From: Stutzerimonas kunmingensis
GTDB lineage: Bacteria > Pseudomonadota > Gammaproteobacteria > Pseudomonadales > Pseudomonadaceae
Direction of reading: 5' to 3'
DNA: 64,000 nt
NCBI RefSeq assembly: GCF_002929225.1
Contig: NZ_PISM01000014.1
Coordinates: 124,001-188,000 of the forward strand
Positions 18,788 to 27,787 of this stretch are shown here, piece by piece (within the stretch, counting starts at the first letter, position 1; every line of letters starts with the position of its first letter). Position numbers and translations under genes: made by a program. Under the pieces are notes generated by a model. The model worked only from the letters and a program-made list of their open reading frames with translations, was not told where the DNA came from and made no database searches.

Positions 18788-20784
18788 GCGCGAAGCCGGG
18801 AATTCCGCGCAACAGCCTGATCTGGCTGCTGGTGGCGCAGGTGCTGGTGATCCTGCCTCACCTCACTCATCTGCCGCTATGGATCATCGGCCTGTGGTTG
18901 GGCTGCGCCAGCTGGCGGATCCAGATATTTCGCATGCGTGCGCGTTATCCGCGCAGCTGGCTCAAGGCGCTGCTGATGATTGGCGCCGGCTTCGGCGTGT
19001 ATTTCTCGCGCGGTAGCCTGGTCGGCCTGGAAGCCGGCGTGGTGCTGCTGATCGCTGCGTTCATTCTCAAACTCGTGGAGATGAGCACCCGTCGCGATGC
19101 GCTGGTGCTGATCTTCCTCGGCTTCTTCGCGGTGGTGACCAGCTACCTGTTCGAGGACAGCCTGGTCGCCGGACTGTATAGCCTGCTGCCCGTCACCGCA
19201 TTGCTGGCCGCGATGATCGGGCTGCAGCAGAGTAGCCTGGTCACCCGACCATGGCCGACGGTACGCCTGGCCGGTTCGCTGCTGTTGCAGGCGATTCCGC
19301 TGATGCTGGTGCTGTTTCTGTTCTTCCCCCGCCTGCCGCCACTGTGGTCGTTGCCGCAGGCCGGCGACCGCGGCACAACCGGCCTGGCCGATCACATGGC
19401 ACCCGGCGATATCGCCCGTCTTGGCCGTTCGGCGGAGCTGGCCTTTCGCGTCACCTTCGACGGCGACATTCCGCCCCGCGACCAGCTCTACTGGCGCGCG
19501 GTGACCTTCGAACGCTTCGACGGTCGTCGCTGGTCGCAGTCCTACGCTTCGCAGCTTCCCCAGGCGCCGGAGTGGCAGGCGGCTGGTGAGCCGCTCAGCT
19601 ACAGCATCGTCATGCAGCCCAGCGGCCAGCCCTGGCTGTTCGCGCTGGATGTGCCGCAGGTTGCGTCCGCCGAGGCGCAGCTGATGGCAGATTTTCATCT
19701 CCAGCGCCGCCAGCCGGTGAACAAGCCGCTGATGTATCAGGCGACCTCATGGCTGGACGCGCGTCGCGAAGCGACCAGCGCACCGGCGAGCCTCGGCCGT
19801 GCATTGCAGCTGCCGGAGCAGGGCAATCCACGCGCTCGCGCCTGGGCGACCGAGCTACGGCGCTCTGCGCAGGAGCCGCAGGCGATGGTGGATGCGCTGT
19901 TGAAGCACTTCAACAGCCAGCCCTATCACTACACCCTGGAGCCGCCGCCGGTGGGGAGCGATATCGTCGATGACTTCCTGTTCGAGACGCGCAGCGGTTT
20001 CTGCGCACACTACGCCGGCGCCATGACTTTCGTGCTGCGCGCAGCGGGCATTCCGGCCCGGGTGGTGGCGGGCTATCAGGGCGGTGAGGTCAACCCGGCG
20101 GGCAATTATCTCTCCGTTCATCAGTTCGACGCCCACGCCTGGGTCGAATACTGGGTCGCTGAGCGCGGTTGGGTCAGTGTCGACCCGACCTTCCAGGTCG
20201 CGCCCGAGCGGGTGGAGCAGGGCCTGGAGCAGGCGCTGGCCCGCGAGCAGAGCTTTCTCGCCGACGAACCGATGTCACTGCTGCGCTACCGTGACATCGG
20301 CTGGATGAACGCGCTGCGCCTGCGCTGGGACAGCCTCAATTACGGTTGGCAGCGCTGGGTACTCAACTATCAGGACGAGCAGCAGTCGCAGATGCTGCAG
20401 CGCTGGTTCGGCAAGCTGGACGGGCAGACGCTCGGTCTTGGCCTGGTGGCGCTGCTGGGTGTGCTGACCGGCGTGCTCGCGCTGCTGCTGTTCAAGCCCT
20501 GGCGGCGCGAAACGGACGCTCAGCAGCGCCTGTTCCGGCGCTTCGAACGACTTCTGGCACGTCATGGCGCGCGCCGCCACAAAGGCGAGGGCGCCCGTAG
20601 TTTCGCCCAGCGCGCCGCAGCGATGCTACCCGAACAGGCGCCGGCCATTCTTGCGTTCGTCAGCCTCTACGAGGCGCAGCGCTACGCCCAGCAAACTGAT
20701 GCGACTGACGACCTGTCACGCGCCTTGAGCCAGCTGCGCCGGGCGCTGCCCTGGCGTCCCGCTGCGCCGGCGCAACGTGGCTGA
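18784..20784 (+). CDS. DUF3488/transglutaminase-like membrane protein (TgpA-type)
   Basis: 666 residues. Six or so N-terminal membrane helices (DUF3488, to about 200) are followed by a periplasmic domain with a transglutaminase core, then one C-terminal helix at about 560-580 and a cytoplasmic DUF4129-like tail. The catalytic triad is visible: Cys in SGFCAHYAGAM, His in FDAHAWVEYW and Asp in VSVDPTF. P. aeruginosa TgpA has this architecture and is needed for viability. The start is GTG, overlapping the DUF58 stop. Confidence 0.92.
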   Translation: MSAKPGIPRNSLIWLLVAQVLVILPHLTHLPLWIIGLWLGCASWRIQIFRMRARYPRSWLKALLMIGAGFGVYFSRGSLVGLEAGVVLLIAAFILKLVEMSTRRDALVLIFLGFFAVVTSYLFEDSLVAGLYSLLPVTALLAAMIGLQQSSLVTRPWPTVRLAGSLLLQAIPLMLVLFLFFPRLPPLWSLPQAGDRGTTGLADHMAPGDIARLGRSAELAFRVTFDGDIPPRDQLYWRAVTFERFDGRRWSQSYASQLPQAPEWQAAGEPLSYSIVMQPSGQPWLFALDVPQVASAEAQLMADFHLQRRQPVNKPLMYQATSWLDARREATSAPASLGRALQLPEQGNPRARAWATELRRSAQEPQAMVDALLKHFNSQPYHYTLEPPPVGSDIVDDFLFETRSGFCAHYAGAMTFVLRAAGIPARVVAGYQGGEVNPAGNYLSVHQFDAHAWVEYWVAERGWVSVDPTFQVAPERVEQGLEQALAREQSFLADEPMSLLRYRDIGWMNALRLRWDSLNYGWQRWVLNYQDEQQSQMLQRWFGKLDGQTLGLGLVALLGVLTGVLALLLFKPWRRETDAQQRLFRRFERLLARHGARRHKGEGARSFAQRAAAMLPEQAPAILAFVSLYEAQRYAQQTDATDDLSRALSQLRRALPWRPAAPAQRG

Positions 20785-20902
20785 CGTCCATTGCCGGCAT
20801 GGATGATTCGGCATTTCATGCGGCCGCTTCTGCCAGGCAGGCTCGCACCCTCACCGGCGCCCCTTTAACATCGCTCGCATAACGAACGATAACGAGGTGG
20901 AT

Positions 20903-21700
20903 ATGGAGCTTTGCGAGCTGTTGCAGGCGGCGCGTAACAACCCCGGCAGTGTGGTGGTACCGGCCAGCTGGGGACAGGGGCGTGCCGGTTTCGGCGGTCT
21001 GGTCGCCGCGCTGGTCTTCGAAAGCATGCGCGCCAAGGTGCCCGACGGCAGACCGCTACGTTCGCTGGCGATCACCTTCGTCGGGCCGCTGGCGCTGGAC
21101 ACGCCGGCGAGCTTCGAGGCCGAGGTACTGCGAGAAGGCAAGGCCGTGAGCCAGATGCTCGGCCGGGTGATGCAGGACGGGCAGGTGGTCACCATAGTCC
21201 AGGGCAGCTTCGGCGCAGCGCGCAGTTCCGTCGTGGATGTCGCGGCCGAGCCGGCGCCAGCCATGCCACCGGTCGAAGCCTGCCAGGAACTGCCTTACGT
21301 AGCAGGCGTAACGCCGGAATTTACCCGCTACCTGGCCATGCGCTGGGGCATCGGCGGGCTGCCATTTTCCGGCAACGCGTCCCGCGAAATGGGCGGCTGG
21401 GTGCGCCAGCGTGGTGATGTACCCCGCGAGCCGATGACCGAAGCGCACCTGCTGGCGCTGGTCGATGCCTGGCCGCCTGCCGTGTTGCCGCATCTGAAGA
21501 GCTTCGCGCCCGGCAGTTCACTGACCTGGACCATCGAATTCATCCAGCCGTTGCCTGGACTCGACAGCCACGACTGGTGCATGTACCGCGCAGTTATCGA
21601 GCATGCCCGTGACGGCTACGGCCACTGCGCCGCGGCGTTGTGGACGCCAACCGGAGAATTGGTCGCGCTGAGCCGGCAAACGGTGACCGTTTTTGGCTGA
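20903..21700 (+). CDS. Acyl-CoA thioesterase (double hotdog, TesB-like)
   Basis: 265 residues with the two-domain arrangement of the 4HBT_3/TesB-like group: GGLVAALVFESM in the N-terminal hotdog and a second hotdog from about residue 135. Predicted to hydrolyse acyl-CoA thioesters; specificity unknown. The ATG at 20903 follows a GAGG site; a GTG two codons earlier is an alternative. Convergent with the rhodanese gene. Confidence 0.78.
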   Translation: MELCELLQAARNNPGSVVVPASWGQGRAGFGGLVAALVFESMRAKVPDGRPLRSLAITFVGPLALDTPASFEAEVLREGKAVSQMLGRVMQDGQVVTIVQGSFGAARSSVVDVAAEPAPAMPPVEACQELPYVAGVTPEFTRYLAMRWGIGGLPFSGNASREMGGWVRQRGDVPREPMTEAHLLALVDAWPPAVLPHLKSFAPGSSLTWTIEFIQPLPGLDSHDWCMYRAVIEHARDGYGHCAAALWTPTGELVALSRQTVTVFG

Positions 21701-21763
21701 TGGCCGATCCGGCGGTGTGCGTTACCGATGTTCATCGCCGAGGTGCCGCGCTACGCGAGGGTT

Positions 21764-22312
21764 TTACTTGCGATCGGTGCGATAGATCTTTTCCGGATTC
21801 ATCTTCGGGCTCCACGGCAGGCCGGCGTTCTGCCAGCCGTTCTGTAGGCGAAAACCTGCCTGCGGTCCTTCCTTTATCGCCGCGCCCTGAAATCCATCGA
21901 CGACATACCGCGCATTGGGAAAACCGTTCTCACGCAGGAAATCCGCACTGGGTTTGCCACGCTCGCTGCCCGAGCGGCACATGGTGATGATTTCGGTGTC
22001 GGCGCCCAGCCCACGCTTGTCCAGTTCGGCCTGGATCTGCTCGAGGAACTTCGGATTACGGTTGGTCTGGAACGCACCGCGCTCGTCATTCCAGGAGTCC
22101 CGATTGACGAGCAGATACGGAATGTTGGTGTCCACGGCATCGGTGAAGCCGACGAACATGATTTCCACCGGGTCGCGGACGTCGATGAAGAGGACCTTTG
22201 CATCCTCCTGTTGGGCGCGGGCGTAGGCGTCTTGCGGGGTGACTTCGAGTTCTACTGCCTGGGCCGCGAAAGCCAGCATGCTGAGGGAAAGGGCGATCAA
22301 TGAGGATTTCAT
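21764..22312 (-). CDS. Periplasmic rhodanese-domain protein
   Basis: 182 residues. A signal peptide covers residues 1-19 (cleavage after AQA), then a single rhodanese domain has its active-site Cys at 112 in MCRSGSERG. The long CRSGSERG loop resembles sulfurtransferase or thiosulfate-binding rhodaneses. Exported single-domain rhodaneses can move sulfane sulfur in the periplasm. The ATG at 22312 follows a GGAG site; an in-frame start 5 codons upstream has none. It is the last gene of a leftward cluster with an octaheme cytochrome and a cytochrome b, which points to sulfur-compound redox chemistry. Confidence 0.85.
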   Translation of the reverse strand: MKSSLIALSLSMLAFAAQAVELEVTPQDAYARAQQEDAKVLFIDVRDPVEIMFVGFTDAVDTNIPYLLVNRDSWNDERGAFQTNRNPKFLEQIQAELDKRGLGADTEIITMCRSGSERGKPSADFLRENGFPNARYVVDGFQGAAIKEGPQAGFRLQNGWQNAGLPWSPKMNPEKIYRTDRK

Positions 22313-22391
22313 CTGAAGCTCCGACATGAAAGGACGTAGATGTTCGGGTCATCTTATACCGGTGGGGGTATTTATCCACTCATTGATCCAC

Positions 22392-22988
22392 TCAGTGCTT
22401 CTCTTCCCAACCGCTAACCATGGCTCTGATGTGTTCCAGGGGCGTCCGCCCGGTTGTGGCCAGGTACACATGCGCTATCAGGAAGATCAGCATCATGAAC
22501 GCGCCCGCCGTGTGCAGCAGTGCGACCTGTTGCAAGCCGAGCCAGGGCGAGAGCTGCTCCTGCATCTGCTCCCAGAAGAGATAGAGCAGCCCGGTCAGCC
22601 ATAGCAACGGGCCGATCATCACCTTGACGAACAGGTACGACAGGCGCTGCAACGGGTTGTGCTTGCGCTCCACCGTGATCTTGTACGGATGAGGAGCGCC
22701 GATGAAGATGCCGTGAACGTAGTAGCGCAGCATCCGATCGATGTTGTTCAGCGTGGGAATGTACTGGCGCCACTGGCCGGTGGTGAAATGCCAGAAGATG
22801 CCGAATACCCACAACAGCATCAGCAGCCAGGCTGATACCTCATGGATTCCAACCGCAGTGCGAAACTCCAGTAAGGCGTGGCTGCCATGAACCGCGAAGC
22901 CGCTGAACAACAACGTGATGATCAGTGTGGCTTGCGACCAGTGCCAGAAGCGCTCGAAACGGGTAAACAGGTAGAGACGCTCGCCCAT
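22392..22988 (-). CDS. Membrane cytochrome b (cytochrome b561/Ni-hydrogenase b type)
   Basis: 198 residues with four predicted membrane helices. Candidate heme-ligand His are in FWHWSQ, AVHG and GIHEVSAW of the first two helices, in IFWHF at the end of the second, and in LHTAGAF plus IAHVY of the last. This fits a quinol-oxidising di-heme b subunit. The ATG at 22988 has AAGGAG eight bases upstream. It starts one base after the stop of the octaheme cytochrome gene, so the two are almost certainly partners: this subunit would pass electrons between the quinone pool and the periplasmic cytochrome. Confidence 0.88.
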   Translation of the reverse strand: MGERLYLFTRFERFWHWSQATLIITLLFSGFAVHGSHALLEFRTAVGIHEVSAWLLMLLWVFGIFWHFTTGQWRQYIPTLNNIDRMLRYYVHGIFIGAPHPYKITVERKHNPLQRLSYLFVKVMIGPLLWLTGLLYLFWEQMQEQLSPWLGLQQVALLHTAGAFMMLIFLIAHVYLATTGRTPLEHIRAMVSGWEEKH

Positions 22989-22989
22989 G

Positions 22990-24576
22990 TCAGTGACTCC
23001 TTCTGCGGCGGCGCGAGAGTACGCGCAAGGCGCCATGGATGAGGACGCCCAGCAGAGTGAGGCCAGCCAGCCCAAAGCCGATCCGGTCGAGCAGGGGGCT
23101 GTGGTGTTCGCCAGTCAGCCAGATGCCGGGAACAGCGCCGAGCCGGCTTTGCCTGGTATGGCACTGCGCGCAATCGAGCGCCTGTTCCTTCGGTGCGACC
23201 ATATGGGTAATCGGCCACAGCATCGACGTGTCGACGAAGCCGAACTTGCCACTATAGGGCGCGCCAGAAGCGTCGGCTCCAGCCTGCAGGGCATTGGCCC
23301 AGTCGAAGTTGTACCAGAACGCCGTATCGTTCGGGATCGCGGTATGCGGCACCAGCAACGTCAGGTGTTCGGTATCGAAAGGCTGGCGCCCGTGAAAGGT
23401 TTTGACCGGCCAGATGCGTGCATCAGCGGCCCCCGGTGTGCCGTGAAAGCTATTGATCGGTACCCGGGTGCTTGGGTCTATTACAGTATCGGGTTGCACA
23501 TAGCTAACCCGACCGTCGAACCAGACATAGTCGGGCACTACATCCTCTCCGAGTACGAAACTGCCCTTTCTGCTGTCGTAAAGAACCTGACCGCGCTCGT
23601 TGCGCGTCTGGAATGGCTTGCCGTTGGCGTCCATTCTTCCGGCGCTGGACCAGTCCCAGGCCATTTTGGTAGGCACGCCGCCGCGGGCGAAGGCCGGGAT
23701 ATGACAGCTCTGGCAGGCAAGCACGTTGGTGTGGTCATTAAGGCGCCCCGCGTGCAGCAGGTTTCGCTGGTGCGGCTTGTCACCATGGCAGGACTGACAG
23801 GTCGAACGGTTGCGCTCGCTGCGTTCACCTCGAGTGACTGCGCCGTGCGGGTCGCTGGCAGTAACGTTGATGCGACTGCCGGCGATCCGGTGCTCCTCGG
23901 CAACGTGGCACGTCGAACAGGTGAAATCGAGACCCTCGGCGGCCATGTGTACGTCCAGCTCACGCGACGGCGCATTGAGCGACGAATCGAGATCGCCGTG
24001 CTTCACGCCGTCGCCACCGCCGCCGTAGTAATGGCAGGTCCCGCAGGTCCGGCGCGTGGTTGCGCCAACATGGCGTGCCACGGCGGCCAGGTCGACCGGT
24101 TCGATGAATTTGCCTGAGCCGGTTGCGGTTTCGCTGCGCACCAGCGGCGGATGCCCAGCGAGGCCCGCAAGCTTGAGGTAGTTGCCGGTGTTATGGCAGG
24201 AAAGGCAGTCGACCTTGGTTTCGTCGGTAAAGTCGAAGCTGGCATCCTTCCAACCATAGCCGATGTGGCAAGACTGGCAGAACGCCTCGTTGGAACGGTC
24301 GCCGATGCAGAAGCCGTTGAGCATGGTCTTCTTGCCCAGACGCTGACCGGTATCCGGGTTTATGTAGTCCCAAGTCCAGTGCCGCGTGGCCATGATCTGC
24401 TTGGCTGCCTTGCCGTGGCAGCTCAGACAGGCCCGCGTTACTTCTTCGCCACTGGCGAAAGGACCCAGCAGGGCATCGAAACGGGCGTGATTGGCGGTGG
24501 ATGCTTGCGCCAGGCCGCCAGCAAGCAGGAGCGGCGCTAGTAGCAGGGCGATGGTGCGCTGGCGGAATGCTCTCAT
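22990..24576 (-). CDS. Octaheme c-type cytochrome, tetrathionate reductase (OTR) family
   Basis: 528 residues. A signal peptide (1-25) is followed by exactly eight CxxCH heme sites, with first Cys at 50, 100, 124, 178, 220, 260, 288 and 469. A C-terminal membrane helix (about 494-515) ends in an Arg-rich tail, so the protein is anchored by its C-terminus. The HWTWD and NGFCIGD segments and the heme spacing fit the OTR family, whose Shewanella member reduces tetrathionate, nitrite and hydroxylamine in vitro. The physiological substrate is unproven. It overlaps neither neighbour but is one base from the cytochrome b gene. Confidence 0.9.
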   Translation of the reverse strand: MRAFRQRTIALLLAPLLLAGGLAQASTANHARFDALLGPFASGEEVTRACLSCHGKAAKQIMATRHWTWDYINPDTGQRLGKKTMLNGFCIGDRSNEAFCQSCHIGYGWKDASFDFTDETKVDCLSCHNTGNYLKLAGLAGHPPLVRSETATGSGKFIEPVDLAAVARHVGATTRRTCGTCHYYGGGGDGVKHGDLDSSLNAPSRELDVHMAAEGLDFTCSTCHVAEEHRIAGSRINVTASDPHGAVTRGERSERNRSTCQSCHGDKPHQRNLLHAGRLNDHTNVLACQSCHIPAFARGGVPTKMAWDWSSAGRMDANGKPFQTRNERGQVLYDSRKGSFVLGEDVVPDYVWFDGRVSYVQPDTVIDPSTRVPINSFHGTPGAADARIWPVKTFHGRQPFDTEHLTLLVPHTAIPNDTAFWYNFDWANALQAGADASGAPYSGKFGFVDTSMLWPITHMVAPKEQALDCAQCHTRQSRLGAVPGIWLTGEHHSPLLDRIGFGLAGLTLLGVLIHGALRVLSRRRRRSH

Positions 24577-24640
24577 TTGCCTCTCCCTTGCTGCATGGCA
24601 GCGGCGCTAGGGTCCAGCATAGGTCACCCCTGGCAATCTG

Positions 24641-25069
24641 CTACTGCAGCGATTGCGGCTGTAGCAGCATGACGACGCCCCGCGGGAGCATCGCCGCACG
24701 CTGATGAGCTTCAGCGCGCCGCCAGGTCGTTTTGTGAGCTTGTGGCTGCTCAGCGCGAGCACGGCGAAACAGGTAGTACATCTGATCAGCGATGACGAAT
24801 GTCGGCACTGCCGGCGGCCAGACGCCGGCGTCACGGGACAGGCGCAGCAGATCGGCGCGAGTGGCAGGATCGCGATTGACTTCCCGCAGGCGAATCTCCA
24901 GCTCCGGATGCTGCGTGGAGAGCTTCGCGAGATGGGCCTTGGCTGCGCTGCAGTGCGGGCAGCCGTCACGCACGAATACCTCAAGCACCGTTGCGTTAGC
25001 GAACGCATGAGCGCTGGCCAGTATCCCCAGAAGCATCAACAGAGCCCCGCGCAACACGACGTGGTACAT
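24641..25069 (-). CDS. Exported thioredoxin-fold protein with CPHC motif
   Basis: 142 residues. The signal peptide is about 1-24 (hydrophobic, ending AFA-N). A first beta strand leads into the redox motif DGCPHC, the same CPHC as DsbA, and a cis-proline loop PAVPTFV follows. After this the sequence becomes basic and hydrophilic, where thioredoxin folds usually have a last strand and helix, so the C-terminus is atypical. It is chosen to start at 25069, the beginning of the signal peptide; the open frame extends 37 codons further. It lies 64 bases upstream of the octaheme cytochrome and could help reduce its heme-site cysteines or handle sulfur. Confidence 0.65.
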   Translation of the reverse strand: MYHVVLRGALLMLLGILASAHAFANATVLEVFVRDGCPHCSAAKAHLAKLSTQHPELEIRLREVNRDPATRADLLRLSRDAGVWPPAVPTFVIADQMYYLFRRARAEQPQAHKTTWRRAEAHQRAAMLPRGVVMLLQPQSLQ

Positions 25070-25332
25070 GAGCGTGCTTCCCAGATGCTGGCCTAGCCGC
25101 CGGCGGGGCGATGGCACATGGTTTGCGAATCCACGCCCATCCTCGACCGTCCTTTTCCGGCCGGCAATGATCTGTAGCAAGGTTGCGCGGTGTGAGCGGC
25201 CTTGGCACAGCAGGGTGGACTAATCTCTTAATCAGCGTCATGTAACCGGACCTGGCAAGCGGACAGAATCAGGCACCGGTGAGACAGGCCTGTGCCGTGC
25301 TGTTTGCCGTCCTACCAGCGGAGATTTTGGCG

Positions 25333-25788
25333 ATGAAGATCGAGCGATTCGAAGACCTGATCGACTGGACACGCGACACCCATGCCATGCTGGCTCGTTG
25401 CATGGCTCGCTGTTCCGACAAGCACGAAGAGACCCGAGCCAAATGGCTGCTTGTCTACATTGCCGACCACGAGAGAGCACTGGCGGAAACGGTCGACAAG
25501 ATCGAGAAGCATGCCGACCCGAAGGCATTGCATACCTGGATCTACGACTATCTGGCACGCAATCCGGTGTTGCGCAATCAGGCCTGTAAGGCTTACGACA
25601 CCATGACGGTGGAGGAGATTTCCCTGGATATCTTCACCATTCATAACCAGGTGATCGATCTCTACCGTTCCTTGGCGCGTCGCGCCGAAATTGATGGTGC
25701 ACGCAATCTCGCCGAGGACCTTCTACGCATGGAAGAGCACGAGACCATGCGTCTTGCTCGTCAGGTGAGCCGTATTCACGAGATGTGA
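25333..25788 (+). CDS. Predicted four-helix (ferritin-like) protein, unknown function
   Basis: 151 residues, all helical. Four segments carry acidic/His pairs (CSDKHEETRAKW, YIADHERALAE, LDIFTIHNQVIDLY, MEEHETMRLA), which suggests a helical-bundle metal site as in ferritin-like or rubrerythrin-like proteins, but I cannot assign a named family. The ATG at 25333 has a GGAG site nine bases upstream. It stands alone between the sulfur/redox cluster and a tandem repeat. Confidence 0.6.
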   Translation: MKIERFEDLIDWTRDTHAMLARCMARCSDKHEETRAKWLLVYIADHERALAETVDKIEKHADPKALHTWIYDYLARNPVLRNQACKAYDTMTVEEISLDIFTIHNQVIDLYRSLARRAEIDGARNLAEDLLRMEEHETMRLARQVSRIHEM

Positions 25789-25857
25789 TGTCAGTGCGGC
25801 CCGTCCTGCCGTCCATGGCAATGTCCGATCTCGGCAACACCGGTGCCGCATGTAAAT

Positions 25858-25901
25858 TTGCCCTGTTGCCCTGTTGCCCTGTTGCCCTGTTGCCCTGTTG
25901 C
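25858..25901. repeat. Short tandem repeat, 8-bp unit TTGCCCTG, 5.5 copies
   Basis: A perfect 44-base tract with period 8 (five full units plus four bases). It lies in the 270-base noncoding interval between the ferritin-like gene and the YqaA-type gene, 157 bases before the latter's start. Slipped-strand copy-number change is possible; no coding frame uses it convincingly. Confidence 0.95.
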
Positions 25902-26058
25902 AAGGTGACACAGTGACGCCGGCTAGTCTGTCGCGAGTGAATCGCCGCGGGCTTGGAGGTTCTTACTCAAGCATCATCCCAGCCGCAGTCACCGCCCAAG
26001 CGATGCGCTTTCCCGCATACTGCGCGCCGTCAGTCAGCATGGTTACGGTTGCATATCG

Positions 26059-26496
26059 ATGGTGTCGCTCTCCGGCTATCTCGGCCTTTTTCTCGCGGCG
26101 TTCGGTGCCGCCACGCTGCTACCGATGCAGTCCGAGGCGGTGCTCGCCGGCCTCCTTCTTTCCGAACGCTACACGGTCTGGGCCCTGGTCGCCGTGGCCA
26201 GCCTCGGCAATGTGCTGGGCTCGGTTGTGAACTGGCTGCTCGGGCGTTACGTCGAGCATTTTCGCCACAAGCGCTGGTTTCCGGTCAACGAGCGGCAACT
26301 GACGAAGGCGCAGCACAGCTACCATCGCTACGGTCGCTGGACCTTGCTGCTCAGCTGGGTGCCGATCATTGGTGATCCGCTGACCCTGGTCGCCGGCGTG
26401 ATGCGTGAGCCGCTATGGAGCTTTCTGCTGATCGTCACGTTGGCGAAGACCGCGCGCTACCTCATGGTGATGGGGTTGACCCTGGGCTGGATGTGA
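26059..26496 (+). CDS. yqaA: YqaA-type small membrane protein (DedA/SNARE-associated superfamily)
   Basis: 145 residues with four hydrophobic segments. The motif GNVLGSVVNWLLGRY and the paired SWVPIIGDPLTLVAGV are the family's conserved re-entrant elements. DedA relatives affect membrane homeostasis or lipid flipping; YqaA itself is little characterised. No strong ribosome binding site is seen before the ATG. The tandem octamer repeat lies upstream. Confidence 0.85.
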   Translation: MVSLSGYLGLFLAAFGAATLLPMQSEAVLAGLLLSERYTVWALVAVASLGNVLGSVVNWLLGRYVEHFRHKRWFPVNERQLTKAQHSYHRYGRWTLLLSWVPIIGDPLTLVAGVMREPLWSFLLIVTLAKTARYLMVMGLTLGWM

Positions 26497-26570
26497 CGCA
26501 AGGGCTGACAGCGCGACCGTGCCTGGCCGATCATGGCGGCCAACGACTACAGGGCAGGAAACCGAGCCGC

Positions 26571-27638
26571 ATGACCAGCGAGGCGCAAACGACAGCAGAC
26601 GAGGCAGCCGTCTCGGCGATAGCCCGCCGGGACAGCATCAGCGTCCGCCTGGTAGCCGAGGCGCTGCTGGGTTTTGTGCAGCCCGGGCTATCCACCGGGC
26701 AGCTGCTGGATGAGATCGGCCTCGACCCCGCCTGCCTGCAAGATCCCGACGGCCGCATGGACGTGCGCGACTACTCGCAACTCTGGCTGCGCCTGGCGCG
26801 GCGCTTCGATGACGAATTCTTCGGCATGGACCCGCGCCGGCTGCGCTGGGGCAGCTTCGTCTTTCTCAGCCGCAGCTGCATCCAGCAGCCGACACTGGAG
26901 AAGGCGCTGGTTCACGCACTGAGCTTTCTCGGGCTGGGCCTGGAGAACCTGCGTGGCAAGCTGATCCGCAGCCAGAGCCTGGCTGAAGTGGTGCTGCGCG
27001 AACGCAACCCCGAGCCGGCGCGAGCCTTTTGCTACTTCACCTTCTGGATGCTCCTGCACGGCCTGGCCTGCTGGCTGGTGGGGCGGCGTATCCCGCTGCT
27101 GGCGGTCGAGTTGCGTTGTGCCGAACCGGACTACACGGATGATTACCGCGTGATGTTTTCCGACAACCTGCGTTTCGGCCGGCCGTCGACGCGGATCATT
27201 TTCGCTGCCGAAGTGCTCGATCTGCCGATCCGTCGTAGCGAAGCAGAATTGCAGGCCTTTCTCGCCGAAGCGCCAGCCAACATCCTGGTGCGTTATCGCG
27301 ACCACTCCAGCCTGGCCAGCCGCATCAAACAGCACCTGCGCAGCCTGCCCGCCGAACGCTGGCCGGACAGCGAGACGCTGGCGCAGACCTTGTGCATCTC
27401 GGCGTCAACCCTTCGCCGACGCCTGGCGGAAGCGGGGCAGCCGTACCAGGCGATCAAGGACGGCTTGCGTCAGGAGATGGCCACCGAGTGGCTCGCCGAT
27501 GCTGCCATCAGCTACGGCGAAATCGCCGAGCGGCTTGGGTTTGCCGATGTCAGCTCGTTCTACAAGGCATTCCGCAAGTGGACGGGCATCAATCCCGGGC
27601 ACTACCGCAATCTGATTCTGGCGCCGGCGCGGCGCTGA
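26571..27638 (+). CDS. AraC-family transcriptional regulator (PF12625-type N-terminus)
   Basis: 355 residues. A long N-terminal ligand domain (about 25-240) of the arabinose-binding type used by OruR/ArgR-like regulators is followed by a C-terminal AraC double helix-turn-helix (about 255-350), with ETLAQTLCISASTLRRRL and YGEIAERLGFADVSSFYKAFRKWTG as recognition regions. The ATG at 26571 is preferred; the frame is open further upstream. It is immediately upstream of, and co-directional with, the SDR-thiolase operon, its likely target. The inducer would be a branched-chain pathway intermediate, by inference. Confidence 0.88.
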   Translation: MTSEAQTTADEAAVSAIARRDSISVRLVAEALLGFVQPGLSTGQLLDEIGLDPACLQDPDGRMDVRDYSQLWLRLARRFDDEFFGMDPRRLRWGSFVFLSRSCIQQPTLEKALVHALSFLGLGLENLRGKLIRSQSLAEVVLRERNPEPARAFCYFTFWMLLHGLACWLVGRRIPLLAVELRCAEPDYTDDYRVMFSDNLRFGRPSTRIIFAAEVLDLPIRRSEAELQAFLAEAPANILVRYRDHSSLASRIKQHLRSLPAERWPDSETLAQTLCISASTLRRRLAEAGQPYQAIKDGLRQEMATEWLADAAISYGEIAERLGFADVSSFYKAFRKWTGINPGHYRNLILAPARR

Positions 27639-27787
27639 TTACCCCGCCCAGCCTTCAGTCCACAGGCGTGCGTTGTGGCGCAGCGTGATCGCGTTTTGCC
27701 ATTGGCCAAAACGGTCAGGCAGGTTGAGAACATCGACCATTGCCGCACCCGTGTGGCTGTCCAAAGATAACTCCCGGCTTCGCACCG

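Noticed and set aside
25858..25901. Possible CRISPR-like repeat
   Set aside because: Units are 8 bp and directly adjacent with no spacers, so it is a simple tandem repeat.
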